Origin: Elusimicrobiota bacterium
GTDB lineage: Bacteria; Elusimicrobiota; Elusimicrobia; UBA1565; UBA9628
DNA length: 45,170 nt
NCBI GenBank assembly: GCA_016191335.1
Contig: JACPOW010000037.1
Location: 1 to 45,170 of the forward strand
Reading direction: 5' to 3'
Below the pieces are notes generated by a model, which was not told the DNA's origin, made no database searches, and worked only from the letters and a program-made list of their open reading frames with translations. Below are positions 23,239 through 33,700 of the stretch, piece by piece. The translations under genes and the position numbers were made by a program. Within the stretch, counting starts at the first letter, position 1, and each line of letters starts with the position of its first letter.

Positions 23239-24309
23239 ATGGAAATAGGCATCGTCGGTCTCCCCAACGTCGGCAAGTCCACCATCTTCAACGCATTGAC
23301 CTCCGGCAATGCGGCGGCTTCCAATTATCCGTTCACGACCATCGAGCCGAACGTGGGCGTCGTCGGCGTCCCTGACCCGAGGCTCCAGCGCCTGACCGAG
23401 CTGGCCAAGCCCAAGAAGACGATCCCCGCCTCCTGCCGCTTCGTCGACATCGCCGGCCTCGTCAAGGGCGCGGCCTCCGGCGAGGGCCTGGGCAACAAAT
23501 TCCTGGCGAACATCCGCGAGGTCGACGCGATCCTGCACATGGTCCGTCTCTTCAAGGACCCGGACGTCATCCACACGATGGGCGGCGTGGACTTCAAGCG
23601 CGACATCGACGTCATCGAGACCGAGCTGATGCTCGCCGACCTCGAGAGCATCTCCAAGCAGTACGACAAGGTCTCCGGCAAGGCCAAGTCGGGCGACAAG
23701 GCCGCCAAGGAAGCGATGGTCGTGCTCGACGCGCTCAAGAGCGGCCTCGAGGCGGGCAAGCCCGCGCGCGCCCTCGGCCTCGATCCGAAGGTCCTCCAGG
23801 ATTTCGCGCTGCTCACCGCCAAGCCGGTCCTCTACGTCGGCAACACCGACGAGAACCCCGATCCCGCGACGCTCGCGGAGTTCAAGGCCTTCACCGCCGC
23901 TCGCGGCTCGGAATCGGTCGTGATCTGCGGCAAGCTCGAGAGCGAGATCGCCCAGCTCTCGGGCGAGGACCGGGAGATGTTCATGAAGGAGCTCGGCATG
24001 AAGCAGAGCGGCCTGGAGACCGTGATCGTCGGCGCCTACAAGACGCTGGGCCTGTGCTCCTACTTCACCGTGGGCGTCGAGGAGGTCCGCGCCTGGACCA
24101 TCCACGTCGGCGACCGGGCCCCCCAGGCGGCGGGCGTGATCCACACCGACTTCGAGAAGGGCTTCATCAAGGCCGACATTTTCGCCTACGCCGACATCGA
24201 CAAGCATGGTTCGGAAGCCGCTCTTCGCGAGAAGGGCCTGATCCGCTCGGAAGGCAAAGAGTACGTCATGAAGGACGGCGATGTCTGCCACTTCAAGTTC
24301 GCCAACTAG
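23239..24309 (+). CDS. ychF: YchF/Ola1-family P-loop ATPase
   Basis: A 356-residue Obg-related GTPase-fold protein that prefers ATP. The Walker A is GLPNVGKS at residues 7-14, G2/G3 segments include NYPFTTIEPNVGVV and DIAGLVKGAASGEGLGN, and the nucleotide-specificity motif is NTDEN, the YchF variant of NKxD. A coiled-coil insertion (about 125-175) and a C-terminal TGS domain follow. In other bacteria YchF associates with ribosomes and affects stress responses. The start MEIGIVGLP at 23239 is chosen by family alignment; upstream ATGs would add residues the family lacks. A TATCAT hexamer ends 10 nt upstream. It overlaps the next gene by 29 bp. Confidence 0.95.
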   Translation: MEIGIVGLPNVGKSTIFNALTSGNAAASNYPFTTIEPNVGVVGVPDPRLQRLTELAKPKKTIPASCRFVDIAGLVKGAASGEGLGNKFLANIREVDAILHMVRLFKDPDVIHTMGGVDFKRDIDVIETELMLADLESISKQYDKVSGKAKSGDKAAKEAMVVLDALKSGLEAGKPARALGLDPKVLQDFALLTAKPVLYVGNTDENPDPATLAEFKAFTAARGSESVVICGKLESEIAQLSGEDREMFMKELGMKQSGLETVIVGAYKTLGLCSYFTVGVEEVRAWTIHVGDRAPQAAGVIHTDFEKGFIKADIFAYADIDKHGSEAALREKGLIRSEGKEYVMKDGDVCHFKFAN

Positions 24310-25468
24310 CGTCCGCTGCTCCCACTTCGGGACCTGCGGCGGCTGCTCCCTGCAGGACAAGTCCTACGACGTTCAGCTGGCCCTGAAGAAAGACAAGGTC
24401 CTCGCCGCTCTGGCGGGCATCGAAGGCCTCCCCGCGCCCTCGCTCATCGGCGCCCCCGACATCTGGAACTACCGGAACAAGATGGAGTTCAGCTTCGGCG
24501 ACGTGTATCCGCCGGTCGCGGGGAAGTGGCTCAAGCTCGGTATGAAGCCCAAGGGCCGCTGGTACGAGATCCTCGATCTGCAGGAGTGCCACCTGCCCAG
24601 CCCCGAGGCGGCCAGGCTCCTGGCGTCCGTCCGCGCCTGGGCCGAGGCCGAGAAGGTCCCGCCCTACAATTCTCATAAGAAAGAAGGCGTCCTTCGCCAC
24701 CTCGTCCTGCGCGAGGCCAAGAACCGCCCCGAACGGATGGTCCTTCTCGTCACGACCGACGGAGGCATCCCCAAGCCTTCCTTTATAGAAGCGGTCCAGG
24801 CGGTCTATCCCGCGACGACCATCCTCCTCGGGAGCAACGCCAAGGCGTCCGACACCGCCGTCTCCGATTCCATCGAGACCCTGATGGGCGCGGGCTACAT
24901 CACCGAGACCCTATACTTCCCCGACGGGGCCGTCGATTACCGGATCTCGCCGCAGTCCTTCTTCCAGACCAACACCAAGGGCACCGAGGCGCTGTACGGC
25001 CTTCTGCGCTCCTGGACCCGGGAGCTCCCGGGCACGGGCACGGTGCTCGACCTCTACTGCGGCGGCGGCGGCATCGCGCTGTCTTTGGCGGGGGCCGCGC
25101 GCAAGGTCGTCGGCGTCGAGCTCAACCCCGCGGCCGTGGCCGACGCCAAGGCCAACGCCGAGCGCAACGGCTTCAAGAACTGCGAGTTCTACTGCGCGGC
25201 CGTCGAGCTGTTGCTGCCGTCCCTCCTCGACCTGCGGCCGGAGGCCGTCGTCGTGGACCCGCCGCGCGCGGGCCTGCACGCGAAGGCTTCCGCCACCTTG
25301 CTCGAGATGGCGCCCCCGCTGATCTTCTACGTCTCCTGCAACCCCGAGTCGCTGGGCCGGGACCTGGAGGTCCTCAAAGGGAAGTACGCCGTCGACCGCC
25401 TCGTGGTGGTGGACCTTTTCCCGCACACGGACCACGTGGAAACCGTCGTCCGGCTCGCGCGTCGCTAG
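24281..25468 (+). CDS. 23S rRNA (uracil-5-)-methyltransferase, RlmD/RumA-like
   Basis: A 395-residue TrmA/RumA-family enzyme that methylates C5 of a uridine in RNA. The N-terminus carries a 4Fe-4S cluster site: C13, C19 and C22 in CSHFGTCGGC, with the fourth ligand C103 in QECHLP. SAM binding is at VLDLYCGGGGIALSL, the catalytic base region is VVDPPRAGL, and the nucleophile is C353 in YVSCNP. The TRAM RNA-binding domain usually found before the cluster is absent, as in the shorter family members. Whether the target is rRNA or tRNA is not decided by sequence. The ATG lies inside the ychF coding region (29-bp overlap), so coupling is likely. Confidence 0.88.
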   Translation: MSATSSSPTSVRCSHFGTCGGCSLQDKSYDVQLALKKDKVLAALAGIEGLPAPSLIGAPDIWNYRNKMEFSFGDVYPPVAGKWLKLGMKPKGRWYEILDLQECHLPSPEAARLLASVRAWAEAEKVPPYNSHKKEGVLRHLVLREAKNRPERMVLLVTTDGGIPKPSFIEAVQAVYPATTILLGSNAKASDTAVSDSIETLMGAGYITETLYFPDGAVDYRISPQSFFQTNTKGTEALYGLLRSWTRELPGTGTVLDLYCGGGGIALSLAGAARKVVGVELNPAAVADAKANAERNGFKNCEFYCAAVELLLPSLLDLRPEAVVVDPPRAGLHAKASATLLEMAPPLIFYVSCNPESLGRDLEVLKGKYAVDRLVVVDLFPHTDHVETVVRLARR

Positions 25469-25489
25469 CCAGCCCCCCCGGCGATAAAC

Positions 25490-25495
25490 TATAAT
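25490..25495 (+). promoter_or_regulatory. -10 element (TATAAT) of the tRNA-Arg gene
   Basis: A consensus TATAAT, predicting a transcription start near 25503. That start would coincide with the base of a 7-bp pairing between the tRNA leader (25503-25509) and trailer (25593-25599). No convincing -35 is seen 17 bp upstream. Confidence 0.6.
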
Positions 25496-25515
25496 CACGC
25501 GTCGGGCCGTCGATT

Positions 25516-25587
25516 GCGCTCGTAACACAAAGGATAGTGTCCCGCCCTGCGAAGGCGGGTATCCAGGTTCGATTCCTGGCGAGCGCA
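25516..25587 (+). tRNA. tRNA-Arg, anticodon GCG
   Basis: A complete 72-nt cloverleaf can be drawn by hand. The acceptor stem is GCGCTCG with CGAGCGC and discriminator A. The D stem is ACAC/GTGT with GG in the loop. The anticodon stem is CCGCC/GGCGG around CTGCGAA, giving anticodon GCG. The T stem is CCAGG/CCTGG around TTCGATT. CCA is not encoded. It would read CGC (and CGU) arginine codons, which suits the strong C-ending codon bias here. Most bacteria instead use an ACG (inosine) anticodon for this box. Confidence 0.93.
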
Positions 25588-25592
25588 ATGGG

Positions 25593-25608
25593 CGGCCCGG
25601 CTTTTTTT
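25593..25608 (+). terminator. T-tract after the tRNA
   Basis: CGGCCCGGC followed by seven T (25602-25608). The G/C part pairs with the tRNA leader rather than forming a strong local hairpin, so both end pairing and termination may use it. The T-tract overlaps the stop codon of the convergent spermidine-synthase-like gene. Confidence 0.5.
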
Positions 25609-27646
25609 ACAGCGCGAGGGCGGGCAGAAGGCTCGCGTGGCGGTCTGTCCAGGCGGTCGCGCGCGACGGCTCCGCGGCGAGGTCCCGCCAGCCTTTCTTC
25701 CCGACGAGCCTGGCGATCGCTCCGGCGTCCCGGCTGACGGCGACCCACACCGACGGGACGCGGCCCTCCTCCCCGGATCCGACGGACAGCTCCCGCTTGG
25801 AGGCGGCGGCGAGGCCCAGGTCGCGCGCGGTCGCTCCGAGCACCGGACGCAGGTCGAGATACCGGTTGGAGACGTGGAGCAGGATCACGCCGCCCGGCTC
25901 GAGCCGGCGCAGGTAGGACGCGAAGGCCTCCTTGGTCAGCATGTGGATGGGGATCGAGCCGCTGCTGAAGGCGTCGAGGACGAGGGCGTCGTAGGCGACG
26001 CCTTCGGCTCTCTCGAGGGAAAGGCGCCCGTCGCCGGTCACCACCCGGACCGCGGCGGCGCTCAGGCGCAGGTAAGTGAACCAGCGCCCGGCGATGTCGG
26101 CCACGTCGGGGTCGAGCTCGTAGAAATCCATGGTCATGCCGCGGCGGCCGTAGGCCGCGAGGCTCCCCGCGCCGAGCCCGACGACCCCGACGGAGCGCCA
26201 GCCGGCGCCGAGCGTCCCCCAGGCCTCGCCCAGCGGCGACGCGAAGCCGTAGTAGGACAAGGGCTCGCCCTGGCGGGCGGGATCGAGGGACTGGACGCCG
26301 TGCTCGGTGTTCCCGTGGAACAAGGTCCGCACCCCACCCTCGTCGCGCACCGAGTAGACGCCGAAGAAGTTGCGCAGGCTGTACACCGTGCCGCTGTGGC
26401 TCGCGGCCGAGGAGACCGCCGCGACGACGGCGACCGCGAGCGCGGCCAGCCCCGCCGCGGTCTTGCGGTAGGGACGGATCTGCTCCCAGTCGCGGGCGAG
26501 GATCGCGGCGACGGCGACCGCCCCCACGGCGGCCCAGTCGAGGGCCACGGCGCCGACGCGCCGGCCCCAATAGGGGACCGCGAGGCCGATGAGCACGCTG
26601 CCGAGCAGACCGCCGGCGGCGATCCAGCTGTAGTACTCGGCCATGGCCCGGTCCGAGGCGGGGCGGCCCGCCGCGAGCGACCGGTGGAAGATCATGCTCA
26701 GCGCGAACAGGGCGAAGAGCACGTAGCCGAACCGTCCGAGGTCGAGCAGCCGGGCGAGGATCTGCGCCAGGCTCGAGTCGCGCGCGGACCAGAACGCGAG
26801 GCCCGCCGGGATCAGGAACAGCGCCAGAAAGACGGCGAAGACGGGGAGCAAGGTCCGGTTCAGCTTCTCCGGGTACCAGGGCTCGCGTTTGAAGTTCAGC
26901 ACGAAGGTGAGCAGATAGGTCGCCAGCGGCGCCGTCCACAGCAGGGGCACCGCGGCGAAGTCCATGCTCAGGAGGTTCGTCGCGGCGAGCAGGGCGGCGC
27001 AGGGGGCGGCGCTGAGCAGCAGCCACAGCGCGCGCTCGCGGGCCGACGGGGAGCGCCCCGCGGCGGCCGTCCCGGCGGGCGACGCGTCGGCGCCGGGCGC
27101 GCAGGACAGGCACAGGAGGGCATAGGCCGCGTACAGCGCTCGCCACAGCCAGCCCTGGGCCGGGAGCGAGAACAGGGGCTCGATGGCGAAAGGGTAGGCG
27201 AGGAGCGCGCACGCGGCGCCGGCGTTCGACGCGGCGTACAGGAAATACCCGTCGGCGCGCTCCGCGCACGACGACCGCATGAGCCAGCTCTGCGCGACCA
27301 CTACCGTCGTGGAGAGCACGAAGAACGGCGCTCCGACCGATAAGACCAGGGACCACAGCAGCTCGACGAAAGGGCCCGGGGCGGCGAGCGGCGCGGGGAG
27401 GGTCAGCGGAAGGAAGAAGAACGGCAGGACCAGCGCGACCGCGTGGGCCCGGGGATGGAGCCGCGCCCGGCGTCCGTAAAGGTAGGAGGCCAGGAGCAGC
27501 GCCTGGAAGAACATCATGGCGCCGGTCCAGACGTAGGCGCTGCCGCCGAAGCGCGGCAGCAGCAGCTTGGCGGCGGCCAGCTCCAGGCAGAAGGCGAGGA
27601 AGGAGCCGAGGAACGCGAGGGCTTGGAAACGGAGTCTCTGGGGCAA
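25607..27646 (-). CDS. Membrane-fused spermidine-synthase-like protein
   Basis: A 679-residue protein. About ten hydrophobic helices fill residues 1-430, beginning FLGSFLAFCLELAAAKLLLPRFGG, a phrase typical of 'fused MFS/spermidine synthase' proteins. The C-terminal ~230 residues are a Rossmann domain like SpeE: VGVVGLGAGSLAAYG binds the nucleoside, YELDPDV follows, and LVLDAFSSGSIPIHML occupies the active-site loop. In this family aminopropyl transfer is rarely shown, so the substrate is open. The start is TTG at 27646, preceded at 7 nt by TACACT (27654-27659, minus strand). An ATG alternative with good context is not available nearby. Confidence 0.82.
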   Translation of the reverse strand: MPQRLRFQALAFLGSFLAFCLELAAAKLLLPRFGGSAYVWTGAMMFFQALLLASYLYGRRARLHPRAHAVALVLPFFFLPLTLPAPLAAPGPFVELLWSLVLSVGAPFFVLSTTVVVAQSWLMRSSCAERADGYFLYAASNAGAACALLAYPFAIEPLFSLPAQGWLWRALYAAYALLCLSCAPGADASPAGTAAAGRSPSARERALWLLLSAAPCAALLAATNLLSMDFAAVPLLWTAPLATYLLTFVLNFKREPWYPEKLNRTLLPVFAVFLALFLIPAGLAFWSARDSSLAQILARLLDLGRFGYVLFALFALSMIFHRSLAAGRPASDRAMAEYYSWIAAGGLLGSVLIGLAVPYWGRRVGAVALDWAAVGAVAVAAILARDWEQIRPYRKTAAGLAALAVAVVAAVSSAASHSGTVYSLRNFFGVYSVRDEGGVRTLFHGNTEHGVQSLDPARQGEPLSYYGFASPLGEAWGTLGAGWRSVGVVGLGAGSLAAYGRRGMTMDFYELDPDVADIAGRWFTYLRLSAAAVRVVTGDGRLSLERAEGVAYDALVLDAFSSGSIPIHMLTKEAFASYLRRLEPGGVILLHVSNRYLDLRPVLGATARDLGLAAASKRELSVGSGEEGRVPSVWVAVSRDAGAIARLVGKKGWRDLAAEPSRATAWTDRHASLLPALAL

Positions 27647-27690
27647 CCCGGAGAGTGTATAAATTCTAAAACTTACCGGCGCGGGCGGCC

Positions 27691-27719
27691 TTGCGCTCGC
27701 GCCGCAACGGGGGTACAGT
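27691..27719 (+). promoter_or_regulatory. Candidate promoter for the alpha-2-macroglobulin gene
   Basis: TTGCGC (27691-27696) and TACAGT (27714-27719) are spaced by 17 bp, a moderate sigma70-type match. It would give a leader of about 57 nt before the ATG at 27784, unlike the leaderless arrangement of most neighbours. Confidence 0.45.
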
Positions 27720-27783
27720 CTGCAAGGAACATCGCGGCCGCGCCGTTGTCCAAAACGAATCCTCCGTCCCCGTTGAGAGCGCC

Positions 27784-30700
27784 ATGAAACGATTCCTCCT
27801 CGTCCTGTCCATCCTCGCGGCGGCGGCGATTCCCGCCCGCGCCGACCTCTCGAAAGCCGACGGCCTTTTCGAGAAGCGCCTCTACCAGGAAGCCCTCAAG
27901 GAGTACGACGCCGTCATCAAGGCCTCGTCCGGCGAGGAGCGCCTCAAGGCCCTTTACCGGGCGGCCGAATCCGAGGCCCTCCTGTTCCGCTACGCCGAGG
28001 CCGCCCAGCGCGTGTTCCCGGAGAAGCTGCCGCAGGACCCCGCGTGGCGCGGGCGCTTCCTGCTCCTTCGCACCGAGCTCGCCCGCGAATTCCTCAAGCA
28101 GTACGGCTCGGCCTCGCCCGAGGACGAGGAGGAAGGCGCGACGGATGTCACGAAGCGCACGAAGGCGGAATGGGAGAACGACCTGCGCGCCGACTACCAG
28201 AAGCTGTGGGCCGTCCGCCGCGCCCTCGCCGACCTCCCGATCGCGGGGGAATCCTATTTCGTGGACCTCAAGGACGCCGACGCCGCCCTCGCTCCGACCT
28301 TGTGGGACCTGGCGGTCCTGCGCTGGACCGGCTATCTCCTGACCGAGGCGCCCTCGGAGCCGGGCAAGAATCCGCCGGGGCTGTCCTTCCTGGTTCCCGA
28401 CTACGCGGGGGCCTACGCGCCCGGGGCGCCGCCGGCCGTGCAGGCCGGCGCCGTCCTCGAGGAGAGCGCCCGCATGGGCGGCGAGGGCCGCGACGCCGTT
28501 CGCGAGGGCTGGAAGATCCGCCGCCTGCTGATCCCGTTCCGTCACTCCGGCCTGGTCGCCACGGTGCCGGATTATCCGGCGGCACGATCCGCCACGGTGG
28601 CCCTCCTCCGCGGCTGGATGGGCTCCTTCTCGACGCCCGGCGCCAAGGCGGAGGCCGGCTACGAGGCGGCGGCGATGCTCAACGCCGGCGGCAGCCCCGC
28701 CGAGGCCGTCGCCCTCTGCAAGACCGTGGAGGCGAGCTGGCCCCGGGCCCGCTCGGCCAAGGCCGCGGCGAAGATGCGCGCCCAGATCGAGATGCCGATG
28801 CTGTCGGTCACCGGCCGCTTCGCGCCGCCTCCCGGCAAGGACATCCTGCGCCTGTCCACGCGCAACCTCGAACGCGTGCACGTCTTCCTCCACATCGTCG
28901 AGCCCGAGGAGATCGCGGAGCTCTCCCGCCGCCGGGGAGACGACTGGGGCGCCCTGCGCAGCCCCGACATGGAGCTGGTCAAGTCCTTCATCGCCGCGCG
29001 CACCCCCGTCGCGCGCTACGCCGTCGACATCAAGGCGCCGTCCCCGTATCAGCAGGTCGAGACGCAGGCGGTCCCTCCGGCGCTGACGACCGGCATCTAT
29101 CTCGCGATCGCGAGCAATGACGCCAAGCCCAAACCCGGCTCGTCCTCGATCTCCGCGGTGTTCGTGAACGTGACCGAGCTGTTCCTGCTCGGCTCGGCCG
29201 GGCCCAAGGGCCCCGCGCGGGATTTCATCTTCGACCCCGCGGAGCCCCGGGAGCGCACCGTCGCCGGCTTCCACCTGTACGCCCTCGACGCCCGCACCGG
29301 CGCGCCGGCGCGCGACGCCCGCATCGACGCGTTCAGGCGCACGAACTGGGGGCAGGTCGAGCGGCTGTCGCTGACGACCGACGACGCCGGCGTCGCCGAG
29401 GTCCCCGCGACCGTGAGCCTGATCTACGGCGAAGGCCGGAACTTCTCCCTCGACCCGCTCGCCCGCTCGGGCGCCAGCCGCGCGTACTGGCAGAGCCCTT
29501 CCTATTTCAACGTCGGCGTCCCGGCCCCGATCGAGATATATCTGGAGTCCGACCGCCCGATCTACCGCCCGGGCCAGACCGTGCGGGTCAAGACCACGGT
29601 CCTGCGCCGCCTGCCGCGCGGCTACAAGGTCTACGACGGGGCCTCGAAGCTGACGGTGCGGCTCAACGACGCGAACGGCCAGGAGCTGTGCAAGGCGGAG
29701 CCGAAGCTCAACGCGATGGGCTCCGCCTCGGTCTCGTGCGCGATCCCGACCGGCCGCCTGCTCGGCCAGTACTCCGCGCAGGCGATGCTCGGCGACTTCG
29801 ACCGGAATTTCTCCGGCCATCTGTCCTTCGCCGTCGAGGAATACAAGCGCCCCGAGTTCGAGGTGAAGGTCGACGAGAGCACCGGCATCTGGCGTTATGG
29901 CCGCCCGGTGTCGGTGGGGGGCGAGGCCAAGTACTATTTCGGCGGGGCCGTCCCGGACGCGCCGGTGACCTACAAGGTGACGCGCTCCGTGTACATCCCG
30001 TGGTTCTGCTGGTGGTGGCGCTGGCAGTGGGCCGGCCGCGGGCCGAGCGAGGTGGCCTCCGGCCAGGTCAAGACCGGGGCCGACGGCAAGTTCTCCTTCC
30101 CGTTCACGCCCCAGCCGTACGACCCCTCGGCGAAGAACGCTCCGCCCTCGCGCTTCACCGTGTCGGTCGAGTCGCGCGATCCGGGCGGCCGGACGATCAC
30201 GGCCGAGCGCTCCTTCACCGCCGGCGACAAGTCCGTCCTGCTCGGCATCGAGCCGCCGGCCGGGTTCGCCCGCGCGGGCAAGCCCCACGCCGTCGGGCTC
30301 AAGCTCCTGAACCTCAACGAGAAGGCCCAGGACGGGACGGGCTCCTACACGCTGTACCGCCTGACCCAGGACCCTCCGATGGACGGGGGAGACGCGCAAT
30401 GGGGAGGCCGCTTCGCGGAGAACACGCCGCTCGAGCAGCTCTACAAGGACGTGCCCAACGGCCCCGAGGCCGCCGCGGGGAAGATCCGCTTCTCCAAGGA
30501 CAAGCCGGTCGCCGCCGGACTCCCGGGCCTGACCGAGGGCGCCTATCGCCTCGTCGTGCGCGCCGACGACCCCGCGGGCGGGACCGTCGAGCAGTCCGTC
30601 ATCGTGCTGTCCGCCGGCAACGGCAAGACCTCATTGCGGCTGCCGGCCGTCTCCCTCGCCGAGCAGGGGACCGTCCTGCGCGGCGAGAAGGCGCGTTTGC

Positions 30701-33700
30701 TCCTGGGTTCCGCCGGTCTCTCGAAGCTGACGGTCGTCGAGATCTGGGGAGGTCCGTCCATGCTGGAGCGCCGCGTGCTCAGCGGGGGGGGCGTGCAGAT
30801 CATCGAGGTCCCGGTGACCGACGACCACAAGGGCGGCTTCACCGTGCGCTGGTTCGGCGCCCAGGACTTCAAGATCCGCTCGGGGCAGGCCCGCGTGGAG
30901 GTCCCGTGGAAGGACCGCGAGCTGTTCGTGAAGCTCAAGCACGACGCGGTGATGAAGCCGGGCCAGAAGGTGCGCTGGTCCCTGTCCGTGTCGGACCGCG
31001 ACGGCAAGCCCGCCTCGGGCGAGGGCGCCGTCCGCGTGTACGACCGCTCGCTCGAGTACTACGCCGGCGCCGCCGGGGCCTGGACCGCGGGGCTGTACCC
31101 CGCCCGGTGGAACTACTCGCCGGCGCAGGGCTCTCTGTTCATCCCTTACGGCCAGCAGCTTCCCGTCGACGAGGGCTGGGTCAAGAAGATGATGGATCTG
31201 TACTACGAGGCGATCCGCGAGCCGGTGGCGCCGGGGCTGAGGCTCAACCGCGGCCGCGTCTACGGCCCCGGCTTCGGCCGACGCCTCTACGCTCCCGGGA
31301 TGAAGATGGCCGCCGCCCGTGGCGCGATGTCCGAAGAGTCCATGGATATGGCCGGCGGCGCGCTTTCAGCGGCCGCTCCCGCGGCCGAGGCCCCCGCGAT
31401 GCGGCAGAAGGCGAACGGCCTCGATGGGATGAAGCAGGATAAGAAGGAGTCCGCCGGGAAGCCGGCGGAGCCGCCCGTCGCGGCGCGCAAGGACTTCTCC
31501 GAGACGGCGTACTTCGAGCCGCATCTGAGCGTGAAGAACGGCAAGGCCTTCTTCTCCTTCAAGGCGCCGGAGCGGCTGACGAGCTGGAAGACGAGCGCGG
31601 TGGTGCTCACGCGCGACGTCAAGCGCGGGAACGTCTCCGCCGAGTCCGTGACGCGCAAGGACCTGATGGTGCGCGTCGAGATGCCCCGCTTCTATCGCGA
31701 GGGCGACGAGGGACTCCTGCAGGCCATCGTGCACAACGAGACCGGCGCGCCGCTCTCGGGCGAGGTGACGCTCCTGGTCACCGAGGACGGCCAGGACGCG
31801 GCGTCCAAGCTCGGCCTGACCGGGACGGTCCTGCCGTTCACGGCGAAGCCGCACGGCATCGCTCCGCTGTCGTGGACCGTGAAGGCCCCTCGCGGCATGA
31901 CCACCTTCTCGGTCCGCGCGGTGGCGCGGGCCGGGGCCTTGGCCGACGCCGAGGAGCGGGAGCTGCCCATCCTGCCGTCGCGCGAGCGCTTGATCGAGAC
32001 GGCGTTCACGGTGCTCGACGGCGAGGTCCGCAAGGTCCTGTCCCTGCCGGCCTGGGCCGAGCCCGACCCCACGCGCGAGCACGAGTCGGTCCACGTGCAG
32101 ATCGATCCTCAGCTCGCGCTGGTCGTTCTGAACAGCCTGCCGTCGCTCGTCCATTATCCTTACGAGTGCACCGAGCAGCTCCTCGACCGCTACGTCCCTC
32201 TGGCCATCGTCAACGCCTTCTACCGGAAGTACCCGGCGCTGGCCGCGGCGGCCAAGAAGATCCCCAAGCGCACGACGATCACCCCCGCCTGGGACCGCTC
32301 CGACCCGCGTCGCCTGACGCGCCTCATGGAGTCGCCCTGGGAGGAAGCCTCCAAGGGGCGGCGGTCGGGCTGGCCCATCATCGACATGTTCGACCCGAAG
32401 ACGGTGGAGGCGGAGCTCGCCGATTCGCTCGGCAAGCTCAAGTCCTATCAGCTCGGCGACGGGAGCTTCCCCTGGTTCCCCGGCGGGCGCTCGAGCCCGT
32501 ACATGACCTTGCTCGTCCTCGCGGGCTTCGCCGAGGCCCAGCGCTACGGCGTCACGCCTCCGGCCGACGTCGTCTCGAGGGCCCTGGCCTACACGAACAA
32601 CGAGATCCCGCGTCACCTGAAGCCCGAGGAAGGGGAGATCGCGCTGATCCTGTACGCGGCCTACACCGTCACCTCGTTCCCGAAGGCGATGCCCGGCGCC
32701 GAGCAGGGCTGGCGCTTCGCCAAGGTCTGGGCGGATTACGCCGACAAGCACACCGACGCGCTGACCCCGTTCGGCCGCGGCTACGCCGCCTATGTGTATT
32801 GGCGCCTGGGCGAGAAAACGAAGGCGGACCTATACCTCGCGCGCGCCATGGACGGCGTCCGCACGGATCCCATCGCCGGCACCTACTGGGCGCCGGAGAA
32901 GATCTCCTGGCTGTGGTACAACGACACGGTCGAGAAGCACGCCTTCTTCCTGCGCACCTTGCTGACGATGAAGCCCAAGGACCCGCGCATCCCGGGGATG
33001 GTGCAGTGGCTGCTCTTCAACCGCAAGGGCAACGAATGGAAGTCCACGAAGGCCTCGGCCGCGGCGATCTACTCCCTGCTCGACGTGCTGAAGTCGCGCG
33101 GCGCGCTCGACAAGGGCGACTCGTTCAAGATCAAGTGGGGCGGGGAGACGGAGACCGCGCAAGTCGAGCCGTTCGATTGGCTGTCCCAGCCCTTGCGCTG
33201 GAGCCGTTCGGGCGCCGAGGTCAAGGAGACGCACGGCAAGGCCGTCATCGACAAGACGGGCCCCGGCTTCGCCTTCGCCTCGCTGACCTGGATCTACAGC
33301 ACCGACAAGCCGCCGAAGGCCTCGGGGCCGGGGATGATGGAGGTCGAGCGGACCTACTTCCGCCGCGACAAGAACGGCGACGGCTACAAGCTCTTCCCGC
33401 TGAAGTCGGGGGACGCCGTCGCCGTCGGAGACCAGATCGAGGTGCGCCTGACGGTCAAGACGCGCTCCCAGTTCGAGTACGTCCATCTCAAGGACCCTCG
33501 CGGGGCCGGGTTCGAGGGCGAGGAGCTGCGCTCGGGCTGGAAGTGGGACCTGCTCTCCCGGTACGAGGAACCGCGCGACTCTCTGACGAACTTCTTCATC
33601 GACTGGCTGCCGCACGGCGAATACAAGCTCGCCTACCGCGTCCGTCCGACGACGCCCGGGACCTACCGCATCGGGGCGGCCGTGCTCCAGTCGATGTACG

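Noticed and set aside
27673..30399. Minus-strand open frame of 908 codons inside the macroglobulin gene
   Set aside because: Low-complexity antisense shadow without domains; the plus-strand macroglobulin frame is well supported.
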